Assembly (NCBI GenBank): GCA_035581425.1
Contig: DATJVP010000069.1
Location: 23,402 to 87,401 of the forward strand
DNA from: DASZHJ01 sp035581425
GTDB lineage: Bacteria > Pseudomonadota > Alphaproteobacteria > ATCC43930 > CGMCC-115725
Length of the DNA stretch: 64,000 bases
Direction: 5' to 3'
The notes under the pieces are model-generated. The model was not told the origin of the DNA, did not search any database, and worked only from the letters and a program-made list of their open reading frames with translations. Positions 33,675-42,584 of the stretch are shown piece by piece; positions within the stretch are counted from its first letter, which is position 1; the number at the start of each line of letters is the position of its first letter. A program made the translations under genes and the position numbers.

Positions 33675-34793
33675 ATGGCGGAACGGACGGCGGCACTCGA
33701 CGTGCGCGCTGCCGAGGTTTTTTATGGGCAGCTCAAGGTTTTAGACCGGGTCTCGCTGACCGTCAGCGGCGGCGAGTTCGTGGCGCTGCTGGGTTCCTCC
33801 GGCTGCGGCAAGACCACGCTTCTGCGCGCGATCTGCGGCTTCGTCCCAGTGGCAGGCGGCAGCATCTGGGCCGGCGACCGCGACATCACAAAACTGCCAC
33901 CCGACAAGCGTAACATGGCCATGGTGTTTCAATCCTATGCGCTCTGGCCGCACATGACGGTGGCGCAGAACATTGGCTACGGCCTGCGGCTCAGGGGCGC
34001 CGGTCGCGGGGAAATCGCCGCAAGAGTCGGGGAGATGCTGAAGTTGCTGCGCCTCGAGGGGCTGGGCGAGCGGCGCGTTACCGAGATTTCAGGCGGCCAA
34101 CGCCAGCGCGTGGCGCTCGGGCGCGCGCTTGCGATCAATCCCAACATCCTGTTGCTGGACGAGCCGCTCTCGAACCTCGATGCGCGCGTGCGCGAGGAGG
34201 TGCGGCACGAGATCAAGACGCTGCAGCAGAAACTCGCGATCACCACCGTGCACGTGACGCACGACCGCGAGGAGGCGATGGTGATGGCGGACAAGATCGC
34301 CATCCTCGATGCCGGCCGCATGGTGCAGATCGGCACGCCCGAGCAGGTGTACAACCGCCCGAACTCGCCGTTCGTTGCGAGCTTCATGGGCGCCTCGAAC
34401 GCAATCCGCCTGCCCGCGCGCCGCGCCGAGAGCGGGATCGAGATCGCGGAAGGGCCATACACGGGCGCGGCTTCGATCTCCGCCTCTGTCCTCGACGGCC
34501 CGACGCTCGAGCGCATCGACGGCTCCCGCGAGGTCCTCGCCTATTTCCGCGGCGAGGATGCGCGGCTCGAGCCCGCGGGCGCGGGCGCGCGAGAGGCTCT
34601 CGTCCTGCGCGGAGAGATCGCGCAGGCGTCTTACCCCGGCGGCCACTTCCGCTACGCCGTCACGGTGGGTACGGATCAATTCATGGTGGACGACGACCGC
34701 CGCTATTCAGTCGGCGCGCCGGTCGCCGTCGTCCTTCCGCTATCGCGGCTCCATCTCTACCCGGCCGCGGCCACGCCGACGCAGCTCAACTGA
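33675..34793 (+). CDS. ABC transporter ATP-binding protein (PotA/FbpC type)
   Basis: This 372-residue ATPase has Walker A LGSSGCGKTTLL, Q-loop MAMVFQSYALWPHMTVAQNIG, signature ISGGQRQRVALGRAL, and Walker B ILLLDEPLSNLD with the switch His in TTVHVTHDREEAM. A C-terminal TOBE-like extension (about 240-372) suggests regulation. It is the first gene of a four-gene importer (ATPase, binding protein, two permeases) whose text is closest to polyamine, iron or sulfonate-type systems. GGAGGACGAAGGAC precedes the ATG. Confidence 0.94.
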   Translation: MAERTAALDVRAAEVFYGQLKVLDRVSLTVSGGEFVALLGSSGCGKTTLLRAICGFVPVAGGSIWAGDRDITKLPPDKRNMAMVFQSYALWPHMTVAQNIGYGLRLRGAGRGEIAARVGEMLKLLRLEGLGERRVTEISGGQRQRVALGRALAINPNILLLDEPLSNLDARVREEVRHEIKTLQQKLAITTVHVTHDREEAMVMADKIAILDAGRMVQIGTPEQVYNRPNSPFVASFMGASNAIRLPARRAESGIEIAEGPYTGAASISASVLDGPTLERIDGSREVLAYFRGEDARLEPAGAGAREALVLRGEIAQASYPGGHFRYAVTVGTDQFMVDDDRRYSVGAPVAVVLPLSRLHLYPAAATPTQLN

Positions 34794-34810
34794 AGAAGAC
34801 GGAGGCAAAT

Positions 34811-35956
34811 ATGAGACGATCCCTACTGCTTTCTGCCGCGATTGCGCTCTCGGTTGCGCTCGCGGCCTCGCCTGGCCACGCGCAGCGCAAGATTACCCTC
34901 AACGTCGTGACCGCCGGCGACCAGAACATGGTCGATTACGTCAAGGACTACCTCGCTCCGATCTTCGAGAAGGATCACCCCGACGTGACCGTGAAGTCCG
35001 TCGGCACGGGTCCGGGCGACGCGGGCTCGCAAAAGATCTATGAGAAGCTCGTCGCCGAGAAGGGTAACGCCGAATGGGACATCGACGTCGCTGTGATCCA
35101 CCAGAAAGCAGCGGGCCAGATGGTCGCGGAGGGTCTGCTCGCGGCTTACGTGAAAGACGTATCGACGGGCAAGCTCGTACACTCGCCGGCGGCCTCCAAC
35201 TCGCTCGGCGCCAATGTCGCGGGCTTTGTGATCCCGATGTTCAACAGCCAGACCGCGATCGCCTACAACTCGCAGATGGTGAAGGATCCCCCCGGCACTT
35301 ACGCCGATCTCGTCAAATGGGTCGACGCCAATCCCAAGAAGTTCGGCTACAACGGAATAAAAGGTGGCATGTCCGGCGTGAGCTTCGTCGTCGGCTGGAT
35401 CTACGCCTATACGCCCGATGCCGAGAAGCTCATGAACGGGCCTTACGACCCCAATCTAAAGAGCAGCTGGGATCCTGCATTCGCGGGCCTCAAGGCTTTT
35501 AATCAGAAAGTCGTGCTGACGCCGGGCAACGCCGGCACGCTCGACATGCTCGGGCGCGGCGAGATCGAGATGGGTCCGGTTTGGGTCGACATGTTCTACA
35601 CTTGGCAGGCCGACGGAAAGCTTCCCCCGAGTGTGAAGCTGAAGCTCATCGGCCCCGGCATGCCCGGACAGCCCATGTACTACACGGTCCCCGCGAAGGC
35701 CGCGAACATGAAGCTCGCGGAGCAGTTCATCGAGCTCGCGACCAGCCCCAAGGTCCAGGCGGACGGCATCGTCAAGCGCTTCAACTGGTATCCCGGCATC
35801 GACGCGACCGAGGTGAAGTCGCAGCTCGACGACGCCACCTGGAACAAGCTCTTCGTCGATGTGACGCCGCAAGATCTGCAGACCAAGGGCAAGACATTCC
35901 CGATCGCGCCCTATTTCAACGACATCCTCGAGGGCTACGAGAAGAAGGTGCAGTGA
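34811..35956 (+). CDS. ABC transporter substrate-binding protein (spermidine/iron type)
   Basis: This 381-residue periplasmic binding protein has a signal peptide (RRSLLLSAAIALSVALAASPGHAQ). The mature text ITLNVVTAGDQNMVDYVKDYLAPIFEKDHPDVTVKSVGTGPGDAGSQKIYEKLVAEKG is typical of the SBP_bac_8 fold. Later blocks IPMFNSQTAIAYNSQMVKDPPGTYADLVKWVDANPKKFGYNG and NWYPGIDATEVKSQ are consistent. The ligand is not clear. It is followed by a strong hairpin before the first permease. Confidence 0.92.
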   Translation: MRRSLLLSAAIALSVALAASPGHAQRKITLNVVTAGDQNMVDYVKDYLAPIFEKDHPDVTVKSVGTGPGDAGSQKIYEKLVAEKGNAEWDIDVAVIHQKAAGQMVAEGLLAAYVKDVSTGKLVHSPAASNSLGANVAGFVIPMFNSQTAIAYNSQMVKDPPGTYADLVKWVDANPKKFGYNGIKGGMSGVSFVVGWIYAYTPDAEKLMNGPYDPNLKSSWDPAFAGLKAFNQKVVLTPGNAGTLDMLGRGEIEMGPVWVDMFYTWQADGKLPPSVKLKLIGPGMPGQPMYYTVPAKAANMKLAEQFIELATSPKVQADGIVKRFNWYPGIDATEVKSQLDDATWNKLFVDVTPQDLQTKGKTFPIAPYFNDILEGYEKKVQ

Positions 35957-35965
35957 GAGCGGCGC

Positions 35966-35993
35966 GCCGCGCCCCGGCTCATCGGGGCGCGGC
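35966..35993 (+). promoter_or_regulatory. intercistronic stem-loop after the binding-protein gene
   Basis: An exact 11-base-pair GC stem (35966-35976 with 35983-35993) closes a six-base loop, ten bases after the binding-protein stop, without a U-run. Such hairpins after binding-protein genes stabilise the upstream mRNA and lower expression of the downstream permeases (as in malE-malF); that role is inferred here. Confidence 0.6.
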
Positions 35994-36016
35994 CGCCACC
36001 TGAAACGCGAAGCGGC

Positions 36017-36850
36017 ATGCGGGAGTCGCGGCTCGCGATGTTTCTTCTGGTGCTGCCGGCGCTGGCGGTGGTGCTGGCGCTTTTCGTCTACCCGCTCGCG
36101 ACCTCTGTGATCTCCTCGGTCACGGACAAGAGCGGCGTTCTGACGCTCGACAATTTCGCCAAGGCCTGGGAGCTCTATCGCGAAGACGTGGTCTTCACGC
36201 TCGTGATCGTCATGGTCTCCACGCTCTTCATCGGCGCGCTCTCCGCGGCGATCGGCGGGTATCTCGTTCTCGGCGAGAGCAAGCGCGCGGTCGCGGTGCT
36301 GCGCTGGCTCTATCGCTGGCCCCTGTTCATCCCGTTCATCGTGGCGGCGCAATGCATGCGGACCTTCCTCGCGAAGAACGGGCTCATGAACAACGCCTTC
36401 GACACGCTCGGCCTCATCGACGTCCATAATGCCGTGGGGTTCCTCGACTGGCGCGGCATCATCGTGACCTTCGTCTGGAAGCAGACGCCCTTCGTCGCGC
36501 TTCTGGTTGCCGGCGCAATGGCCTCGCTCGACCGATCCACCATCGAGGCCGCACGCAATCTCGGTGCGAGCCGCCTCCGCATCCTCGTGGAGATCGTGCT
36601 GCCGCAAGTGAGTTCCGCGATGATCGTGGGCTTGACGCTCTCCTTCGTCACCATGCTCTCGGTGCTCTCGGTGCCGATCATGATAAGCGGCGGCGCTCCG
36701 ACCATGATCACCGTCGACATGGCCTTCCGCATCAACGCCTACAGCGACTACGGCGTAGCGAACGCCTTGGGCCTCATCTCCTATGCCATGACCGCGATCG
36801 CCGCCTGGACTTATCTCCGCAGCAATGCCGCCAAGCGAGGCATGGCATGA
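36017..36850 (+). CDS. ABC transporter permease
   Basis: This 277-residue permease has about six spans, beginning ESRLAMFLLVLPALAVVLALFVYPLATSVISS. The EAA loop that docks to the ATPase is TIEAARNLGASRLRILVEIVLPQ. It starts 60 bases after the binding protein, behind the stem-loop, and ends in an ATGA overlap with the second permease. The length and text match the first membrane subunit of spermidine/putrescine-type importers. Confidence 0.93.
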   Translation: MRESRLAMFLLVLPALAVVLALFVYPLATSVISSVTDKSGVLTLDNFAKAWELYREDVVFTLVIVMVSTLFIGALSAAIGGYLVLGESKRAVAVLRWLYRWPLFIPFIVAAQCMRTFLAKNGLMNNAFDTLGLIDVHNAVGFLDWRGIIVTFVWKQTPFVALLVAGAMASLDRSTIEAARNLGASRLRILVEIVLPQVSSAMIVGLTLSFVTMLSVLSVPIMISGGAPTMITVDMAFRINAYSDYGVANALGLISYAMTAIAAWTYLRSNAAKRGMA

Positions 36851-37653
36851 GGTCGGCGCTCGCGACGATCCTGCGCGGCTCGAGCCTCGGTGCGGTTGCC
36901 TTCATCGTCTTCGGGCCCATTACAAATCTCGCGCTCTGGGCCTTTGCGGTGCAGTGGTATTTCCCCTACAAACTCCCGGTCATCTGGGGATTCAAATACT
37001 GGTACGAGGTGTTCAAGCCCCGGAGCGACGCCTGGGAGTCGCTCTCGACGAGCGTGCTCATCGCGCTATTCACCGTCGCGGCCTGTCTCGTCCTCGCGGT
37101 GCCCGCGGGCTATGCGCTCGCGCGCGGGCGGCTCCCTTGGCGCGGCGCGATCCTGCTGGCATTCCTGCTGCCGCAAGCGATCCCGAGCATCGCGGTTTAT
37201 TTCAACGTCGCGCGCATCTTTTATTCGGTCGGCCTCAACGGGACGATCGCAGGCGTGGTGCTCGTGCACACCGTCCACGGTCTCGTCTTCGCGGTCTGGA
37301 TCGCGGCCGCTGCCTTCGCCGCCGTCGACCGTGAGCTCGAGCTGGCCGCGCGTAATGTCGGCGCCTCTGCTCTGCGGGCCTTCCTCACCGTGACGCTCCC
37401 GCTCGCCGCCCCTGGGATCATGGCGAGCGCGATCTTTGTCTTCCTCGAATCCCTCGACGAATTCACGGGAACATATTTCGTCGGCGTCCCCGACGTGACG
37501 ACCTTGCCGCTGCTCATGTTCACCGCGAGCGTTGCCGGCAACTACCAGATCGCCGCCATCACCGCGCTCGTTCTCCTGGTGCCGTCGGTGGGATTCATGC
37601 TCTTCATCGAGCGGTTCCTCAAAGCCGACGTGCTCGCGAAGGTCGGGGGGTGA
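36847..37653 (+). CDS. ABC transporter permease
   Basis: This 268-residue second permease has about six spans. The EAA loop reads DRELELAARNVGASALRAFLTVTLPLAAPG. The FLESLDEFTGTYFVGVPDVTTLPL segment resembles PotC-type subunits. The start overlaps the preceding permease by four bases, so translation is coupled. It ends the operon, 60 bases from the convergent asparagine synthase gene. Confidence 0.93.
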   Translation: MRSALATILRGSSLGAVAFIVFGPITNLALWAFAVQWYFPYKLPVIWGFKYWYEVFKPRSDAWESLSTSVLIALFTVAACLVLAVPAGYALARGRLPWRGAILLAFLLPQAIPSIAVYFNVARIFYSVGLNGTIAGVVLVHTVHGLVFAVWIAAAAFAAVDRELELAARNVGASALRAFLTVTLPLAAPGIMASAIFVFLESLDEFTGTYFVGVPDVTTLPLLMFTASVAGNYQIAAITALVLLVPSVGFMLFIERFLKADVLAKVGG

Positions 37654-37713
37654 CTCTCGCTGTAGCAACGACGCGCCTCCCTCCTCGAGGGTAGGGGTGA
37701 TTCTCTACCGAGG

Positions 37714-39483
37714 CTATCCCCGCTCGCCCAACGCCGCGAAGACGTCGGCGGCGGGCGGACGCCGCAGCACGTGGTGGCGGTGCCAGAGGGCGTAGAACAA
37801 TAGGGTCCAGGCCGCGAAGCCGACGCGGCGACGGCGCGCTTCCTTGAAGAGGCGCGCGACGGCATCGGGCGCACAGATCTCGGCGATGCCGGGAGCGGCG
37901 GCGACCAGCGGGCCCAGCTGTGTGCCGCGGCGCGCGATCCATTCGCCGACGGGCACGGTGAAGCCTTGCTTGCGCGCAAAAGGCTGCGTCACCGGCACGT
38001 GCTCCGCGACCCAGCGCCGGAGCAGCCACTTCCCCAGGCGCTTGTTGATCTTGAGCTCGTCCGGAAGGCGAAAAGCGAATTCCGCCACGACGGGATCGAG
38101 GAATGGCGTGCGGCCTTCGACGCCATGCGCCATCAGACAGCGATCGAGCTTGCCCAGAAGATCGTTAGGAAGCCAATCCGCGCAATCGACGGCCTGCGCG
38201 ACCTGCAGCGCGCTTCGCTGCGCTCGCGCCTCCGTCGCCTCAGCGGCCTCGATGCCGTCGCGCCAACCCGTGAGCTCCTGGCGCAGCACGCCGAGCCCAT
38301 CGAGAATGCCACGACGGCGCGCGATCTTGCCGCCGAGCCACCAGGGTCGGAGGCCGCTCCGGTAGCGGCCGTAACCCGCGAAGAGCTCGTCGCCGCCCTC
38401 GCCGGAGAGGATCACCTTGAGTCCCGCCGCGCGCGCGGCTGCGGCGAGCTTGTAGGTCGGCAGGATCGCGTAATCCGCGGCGGGATCGTCCATCGCCGCC
38501 GCGATCTCCGGCAACAGCAGCCAGAAGTCCCCTTCGCGGAATTCGACCTCGTTGTGCTCGGCTCCGAGCGCCTTCGCGACTGCCCGCGCCTGCTCGCGCT
38601 CGTCGGGCGCGCCCGTGTTGGAAAAGCCCGCGGTGAAGGCTCGGACGGGGCGCTCGTTCAGCCGCGCCATCATCGCGAGCACCGCCGCGCTGTCGGTGCC
38701 GCCGGAGAGGAACATGCCGTAGGGCACGTCCGAGCGCTGATGGATACGCACGCTGTCGGCGAAGATGCCGTCGAATGCCGCGAGCGCCTCCTCCTCGGCA
38801 CAGCGCAGCAGCCCTGTCTCCGGAAGCGCCGCGCGCCGCCGTCGCTCGACGATCCGGCCGCGCGAGACCACGAGCGTCTCGCCGGGGAGCAACCGCTCGA
38901 TCCCCGCGAAGATCGTCTGCCGTCCGGTCGTGAACTGGAGCTGCAGCAGCTCGTTCCGCGCCAGCGGTACCATCTTTCCCTCGACCGCGCCGCCGTCGAT
39001 AAGCGCCCGCGGCTCGCTCGCGAAAGCCAAGCCCTCCGGCGTCTCCGCGTAGTAGAGCGGCTTGATGCCGAAGGGATCGCGCGCAAGCAGGAGCCGCCCC
39101 GCGCCGGGATCGTGGAGCGCGATTGCGTACATGCCGCGGAGCTCCTCGGTGAACGCGACGCCGCGGCGGCGGTAGAGGTGGAGCGGCAGCTCGCAGTCGG
39201 AACCGGTCGCGAAGACCGCCCCATCCATTGCCGCGCGCAGCTCGATATAGTTGTAGATCTCGCCGTTCGCGACGAGCGCGGCGCCGCCGGGCTCGTAGAG
39301 CGGCTGGTCGCCGGTGACGAGATCGATGATCGCGAGACGGCGCTGCATCATCGCGACGTCGCCCGCGCGATAGTGCCCGATCCCGTCGGGGCCGCGATGC
39401 GCAAGCGTCTCCGCCATCGTCTGCATCGCGTTCGCGGAGGGCGGGCGCCCGCCGCTGCTCATGATCCCGGCGATGCCGCACAT
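37714..39483 (-). CDS. asnB: asparagine synthase (glutamine-hydrolysing) family amidotransferase
   Basis: This 589-residue protein has the class II glutaminase start MCGIAGIM (catalytic Cys2) and the NGEIYNYIELR and ALHDPGAGRLLLARDPFGIKPLYYAE blocks. The synthetase half includes the ATP pyrophosphatase loop FLSGGTDSAAVLAMM and VILSGEGGDELFAGYGRY, then AHGVEGRTPFLDPVVAEFAF. It amidates a carboxylate using glutamine: either aspartate itself or, given the three glycosyltransferases upstream, a sugar acid of a surface glycan. It starts at ATG 39483, overlapping the glycosyltransferase stop; the longer open frame to 40644 lies within the neighbouring gene in another phase. Confidence 0.9.
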   Translation of the reverse strand: MCGIAGIMSSGGRPPSANAMQTMAETLAHRGPDGIGHYRAGDVAMMQRRLAIIDLVTGDQPLYEPGGAALVANGEIYNYIELRAAMDGAVFATGSDCELPLHLYRRRGVAFTEELRGMYAIALHDPGAGRLLLARDPFGIKPLYYAETPEGLAFASEPRALIDGGAVEGKMVPLARNELLQLQFTTGRQTIFAGIERLLPGETLVVSRGRIVERRRRAALPETGLLRCAEEEALAAFDGIFADSVRIHQRSDVPYGMFLSGGTDSAAVLAMMARLNERPVRAFTAGFSNTGAPDEREQARAVAKALGAEHNEVEFREGDFWLLLPEIAAAMDDPAADYAILPTYKLAAAARAAGLKVILSGEGGDELFAGYGRYRSGLRPWWLGGKIARRRGILDGLGVLRQELTGWRDGIEAAEATEARAQRSALQVAQAVDCADWLPNDLLGKLDRCLMAHGVEGRTPFLDPVVAEFAFRLPDELKINKRLGKWLLRRWVAEHVPVTQPFARKQGFTVPVGEWIARRGTQLGPLVAAAPGIAEICAPDAVARLFKEARRRRVGFAAWTLLFYALWHRHHVLRRPPAADVFAALGERG

Positions 39484-40508
39484 CAGCGCGCGACCCGCTC
39501 GAGAAATTCCCGATAGCGCGCGACCACCGTCGTCTCGCCGAATTGAGCGGCGTAGGCCGCATGTCCGGCCTCGGCAAGGCGATTGCGAAGAGCGGGATCG
39601 CCCGCGAGCCGCCCGATCGCAGCCGCCAGCGCCGCCGAATCGTCGATGGGAACGAGGAGTCCGGTCTCGCCGTCGCGGATGAGTGCGGCGGGTCCGGCAC
39701 TTGCCGCGGCCACAACCGGCACGCTTGCGGACCACGCCTCGATCACGACATTGCCGAGCGGCTCCTGACGCGAGGGACAGGCCAGCATGTCCGCGGCGGC
39801 GAGAAGCGCCGCCGTGTCCTCGCGCCAGCCCAGAAAATGCACGCGCTCCGCAATATCGAGTGCCGCCGCCTTGGTCTCGAGCGCCGCGCGGAGCGGTCCC
39901 TCTCCCGCGAGCCAGAGATGCGCCCGAGGCACGAATGCCATCGCCGCCAGCAGGACGTCGAAGGCCTTGTTCTCGTGAAGCCGGCCCAGCGCGAGAATGA
40001 GTGGCACGTCCTCGGGCGTTCCGAGGCTCGCGCGCGCGACCGGCGGCGAGCGCATTTCCGGCACGAAATTCGGGAGGTAATGCGCCCGTTCCGCGGGCCA
40101 GCCCGAGCGTACGAGGTAGTCGCAGATCTCCTGCGTGTTGCCGATCAAGTGCTGACACCGCCGATAGTGCCGGAGGTCGTAGTAGCCCCCGAGCCTCGCA
40201 ACATGCACGAATTCGCCGCTTGGGCAAAGCTGGGTCGCGCGTGTCATCCAGGTGAGCACGATTTGCGGCCTGTAGTCGCGGATCGCGCGGCGGAAGCCGA
40301 AAAGCGTCGAGAGGTCGAGCCAGCGATGGAAGGGAAGCTCGATAGGGGCGATGCCACCCACGCGGAGCGCCGCCGCACGCGCGGAGTCCCTGCGGATGAG
40401 GATGCGCTGGTCCTGGCCTGCGCGCTCGAAGGCGAGCGCGAGCCGCACGAAGAAGGTCTCGGCGCCGCCATGCGGCGCGCCTGCCATCGCCTGCAAGAGG
40501 CGGATCAT
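39483..40508 (-). CDS. glycosyltransferase family 4
   Basis: This 341-residue GT-B enzyme has LLQAMAGAPHGGAETFFVRLALAFERAG at the acceptor side and LPLILALGRLHENKAFDVLLAAMAFVP. The nucleotide-sugar site is WLAGEGPLRAALETKAAAL, then HFLGWREDTAALLAAADMLACPSRQEPLGNVVIEAWSASVPVVAA with the family E-x7-E element. It should add a sugar to a lipid or glycan precursor. It overlaps the flanking genes by a few bases at both ends (ATGA), part of the glycan operon. Confidence 0.92.
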   Translation of the reverse strand: MIRLLQAMAGAPHGGAETFFVRLALAFERAGQDQRILIRRDSARAAALRVGGIAPIELPFHRWLDLSTLFGFRRAIRDYRPQIVLTWMTRATQLCPSGEFVHVARLGGYYDLRHYRRCQHLIGNTQEICDYLVRSGWPAERAHYLPNFVPEMRSPPVARASLGTPEDVPLILALGRLHENKAFDVLLAAMAFVPRAHLWLAGEGPLRAALETKAAALDIAERVHFLGWREDTAALLAAADMLACPSRQEPLGNVVIEAWSASVPVVAAASAGPAALIRDGETGLLVPIDDSAALAAAIGRLAGDPALRNRLAEAGHAAYAAQFGETTVVARYREFLERVAR

Positions 40509-41539
40509 GGGATGAGGGCTTCGAAGCGCGCGGCGGCCTCGTCCCAGCCAATCCCCTTCTGCAGTTCCACGGCTGCCGCATGCTGCCGCCGCCAGAGCGC
40601 ATCGTCCGAGAGGATCGCCATGGCAGCCGCGCAGAATTCATCATCGCTTCCGGCGATAGTGCCGGTGACGCCGTCGACGACGCGTTCCGGCAGCGAGCCC
40701 AGCTTCGTCACCACTGCCGGCAAGCCCAGCGCCTGCGCCTCCGCGACCGCAAGGCAGAAGCTCTCGCCGATGTCGCCGCGATAGAGCATTGCCCGCGCCG
40801 CGCGAAGCGGCGGGACGAGCTGCGCTTTCGGCACTGGCTCGTGCCGACGCACTCCCATTGCCGCGAGTGCCTCCGCGCGCGCCAGCACCGTCGCCATCTC
40901 TGCGGCCTTGCGATCGCCAACCACGCCGTAGACCTGCGGCCCCGCATAGACGTGCAGCTCCGCCGCAGGAATCGTGGGGCGGATGCGGCGTTCCCAGAGA
41001 TCGAGGAGCCAATCGAGGCCACGAAGGGGATTGGAGGTGAAAACCGCTACGGGAGGCGGCATGTCCGTGCGCGGCCCGGCGCTGCGGTAGGCGGCGTCGA
41101 GACCGTAGGGAACGATCGCGCGGCCGCCGCTTGGAACCCAGGAGGGAACCGTATTCGCGTGAATTTGGCCCGAGAATACCAGCACGGGCCGATGCACGAA
41201 GAGCGGCCAGAGATAGCGCGGCTTTAGTATGTAGTCGCCGGGATTGTGCAGCCAGAAGGCTCGGCCCCGAGCCTTGGGCGCGAGGCCGATGAGGCGATGG
41301 CCGCGGTTGGCAACGTAGAGATCGCAGGATTCGGGAACGCCCACTGCGATCGGCGTCCACTCGACGCCATTGCGATGCATCGGTGCAGCGCAGTTGTTGC
41401 GGACCTGCACGGTGTGTCCGCGCGCGGCAAGCGCCTCCGCGAGCGCAAGAAACGCCGCCTCGGCGCCGCCGAGCGGCCGCTCCGCCGGAGCCCTCCCGTC
41501 GAAGGCAACGCCGTCATCGGCCATGACGATCAGCGCCAT
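40505..41539 (-). CDS. glycosyltransferase
   Basis: This 344-residue GT-B-like protein has FDGRAPAERPLGGAEAAFLALAEALAARGHTV at the N-terminus, AFWLHNPGDYILKPRYLWPLF, VAVFTSNPLRGLDWLLDLWERRIRP, and near the end YRGDIGESFCLAVAEAQALGLPAVVTKLGSLPERVVDGVTGTIAGS. This fits a GT4 donor site with the E-x7-E motif; the sugar is unknown. It is translationally coupled to the next glycosyltransferase gene and follows the GT9 gene by 10 bases. Confidence 0.9.
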   Translation of the reverse strand: MALIVMADDGVAFDGRAPAERPLGGAEAAFLALAEALAARGHTVQVRNNCAAPMHRNGVEWTPIAVGVPESCDLYVANRGHRLIGLAPKARGRAFWLHNPGDYILKPRYLWPLFVHRPVLVFSGQIHANTVPSWVPSGGRAIVPYGLDAAYRSAGPRTDMPPPVAVFTSNPLRGLDWLLDLWERRIRPTIPAAELHVYAGPQVYGVVGDRKAAEMATVLARAEALAAMGVRRHEPVPKAQLVPPLRAARAMLYRGDIGESFCLAVAEAQALGLPAVVTKLGSLPERVVDGVTGTIAGSDDEFCAAAMAILSDDALWRRQHAAAVELQKGIGWDEAAARFEALIP

Positions 41540-41549
41540 GGGCGGAGCC

Positions 41550-42512
41550 TCATGCGGCGGCGCCCGCGAGACGCTGCAGCAGCTTGCGTGCCGCTGCCTC
41601 GACGGCCTCGACCTCGAGGCTGTCCATGAGGGTGTCCGCCGTCAGGTAATGGAAATCGGGGGAGGACATGAGCTGCGCCGGCGTGAGCGGCGTCTGCACC
41701 ACCGCCGCGCGCGATCCCCAGGGTGCGAAGCGCTCGGCAGGGCTCGGCCCGAAGAGCGCGAGCGTGGGAGTGCCGACCGCGGCCGCGACATGGGTGAGGC
41801 CGGTGTCGTTCCCGACATAGAGCGCGGCGCGCCGCAGCGCCGCCGCGGCGGTCAGGAGATCCGTGCGCCCCACGAGATCGAGACGCCGCTCCGCGGGGAT
41901 CGCCGCAAGAAGCGGCGCCGCCTGCTCGCCCTCATGCGCCGCTGCCATCACAGCGACCCGCGCACCCGCGAGCAAGCCGCTTGCGGAGGTGAGGCGCCGC
42001 GCGAGCTCGGCAAAGCGCTCGGCTCTCCAGGTCTTCGCGCGCCAATTGGCAGCAGGGCCGATGGCAAGCACGGGTGGGCCCGGTGGGATCAGCGCCGCCG
42101 CCGCACTCTCGTGCCGCGGCAAGGTCCAGAGCCGTGGGCTCGGCGGGGGATCGAGATCGAAGAGACGGCCGAGCTCGCGCACGCGATGCTCGCTGGGATC
42201 GCTGCGTCCGGCGACGCGGCGCCGGCCCGTCCAGAGGAAATAGGCCAGCGCCGAGCCCCGGAGATCGACTGCGAGATCCCAGCGGTGGAGGGCGACCTTT
42301 CGATAGAGCGTCCACCAATGCAGGCTCCGCGTCCGCTTGTCGACGACGATAACGCGTTCGAGCCCGGGCACGCCCTCGAAAAGCGGCGCGGCCAACGGGC
42401 CCGCCGCGACGGTGACGCGCGCGCCGGGGTGGCGCTCCAGGAGGTGCGAAAGCAGGCCGGTCGAGAGAACCGCATCGCCGATGCGAGTCGCGGTGATGAA
42501 GAGGATTTTCAT
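41550..42512 (-). CDS. glycosyltransferase family 9 (heptosyltransferase-like)
   Basis: This 320-residue protein shows the GT9 start LFITATRIGDAVLSTGLLSHLLERHPGARVTVAAGP and LRGSALAYFLW. The nucleotide-binding side is VLAIGPAANWRAKTWRAERFAELARRL and the C-terminal YVGNDTGLTHVAAAVGTPTLALFGPSPAERFAPWG. GT9 enzymes transfer heptose or related sugars to the LPS core at the cytosolic face. The ATG at 42512 restores the usual N-terminus. It is the first gene of the leftward glycan operon and is divergent from ygfZ over 72 bases. Confidence 0.93.
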   Translation of the reverse strand: MKILFITATRIGDAVLSTGLLSHLLERHPGARVTVAAGPLAAPLFEGVPGLERVIVVDKRTRSLHWWTLYRKVALHRWDLAVDLRGSALAYFLWTGRRRVAGRSDPSEHRVRELGRLFDLDPPPSPRLWTLPRHESAAAALIPPGPPVLAIGPAANWRAKTWRAERFAELARRLTSASGLLAGARVAVMAAAHEGEQAAPLLAAIPAERRLDLVGRTDLLTAAAALRRAALYVGNDTGLTHVAAAVGTPTLALFGPSPAERFAPWGSRAAVVQTPLTPAQLMSSPDFHYLTADTLMDSLEVEAVEAAARKLLQRLAGAAA

Positions 42513-42584
42513 GAGGTCCGGCGCCTTATACCCGGCCCCTTCCGGCTTGCCAAGCAATGCCGCCCTCACTACCTCTAGAAGCGC

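Noticed and set aside
39486..40644. N-terminal extension of the AsnB frame to 40644
   Set aside because: The extension overlaps the glycosyltransferase in another phase and lacks any domain; the real start is the MCGIAG methionine at 39483.
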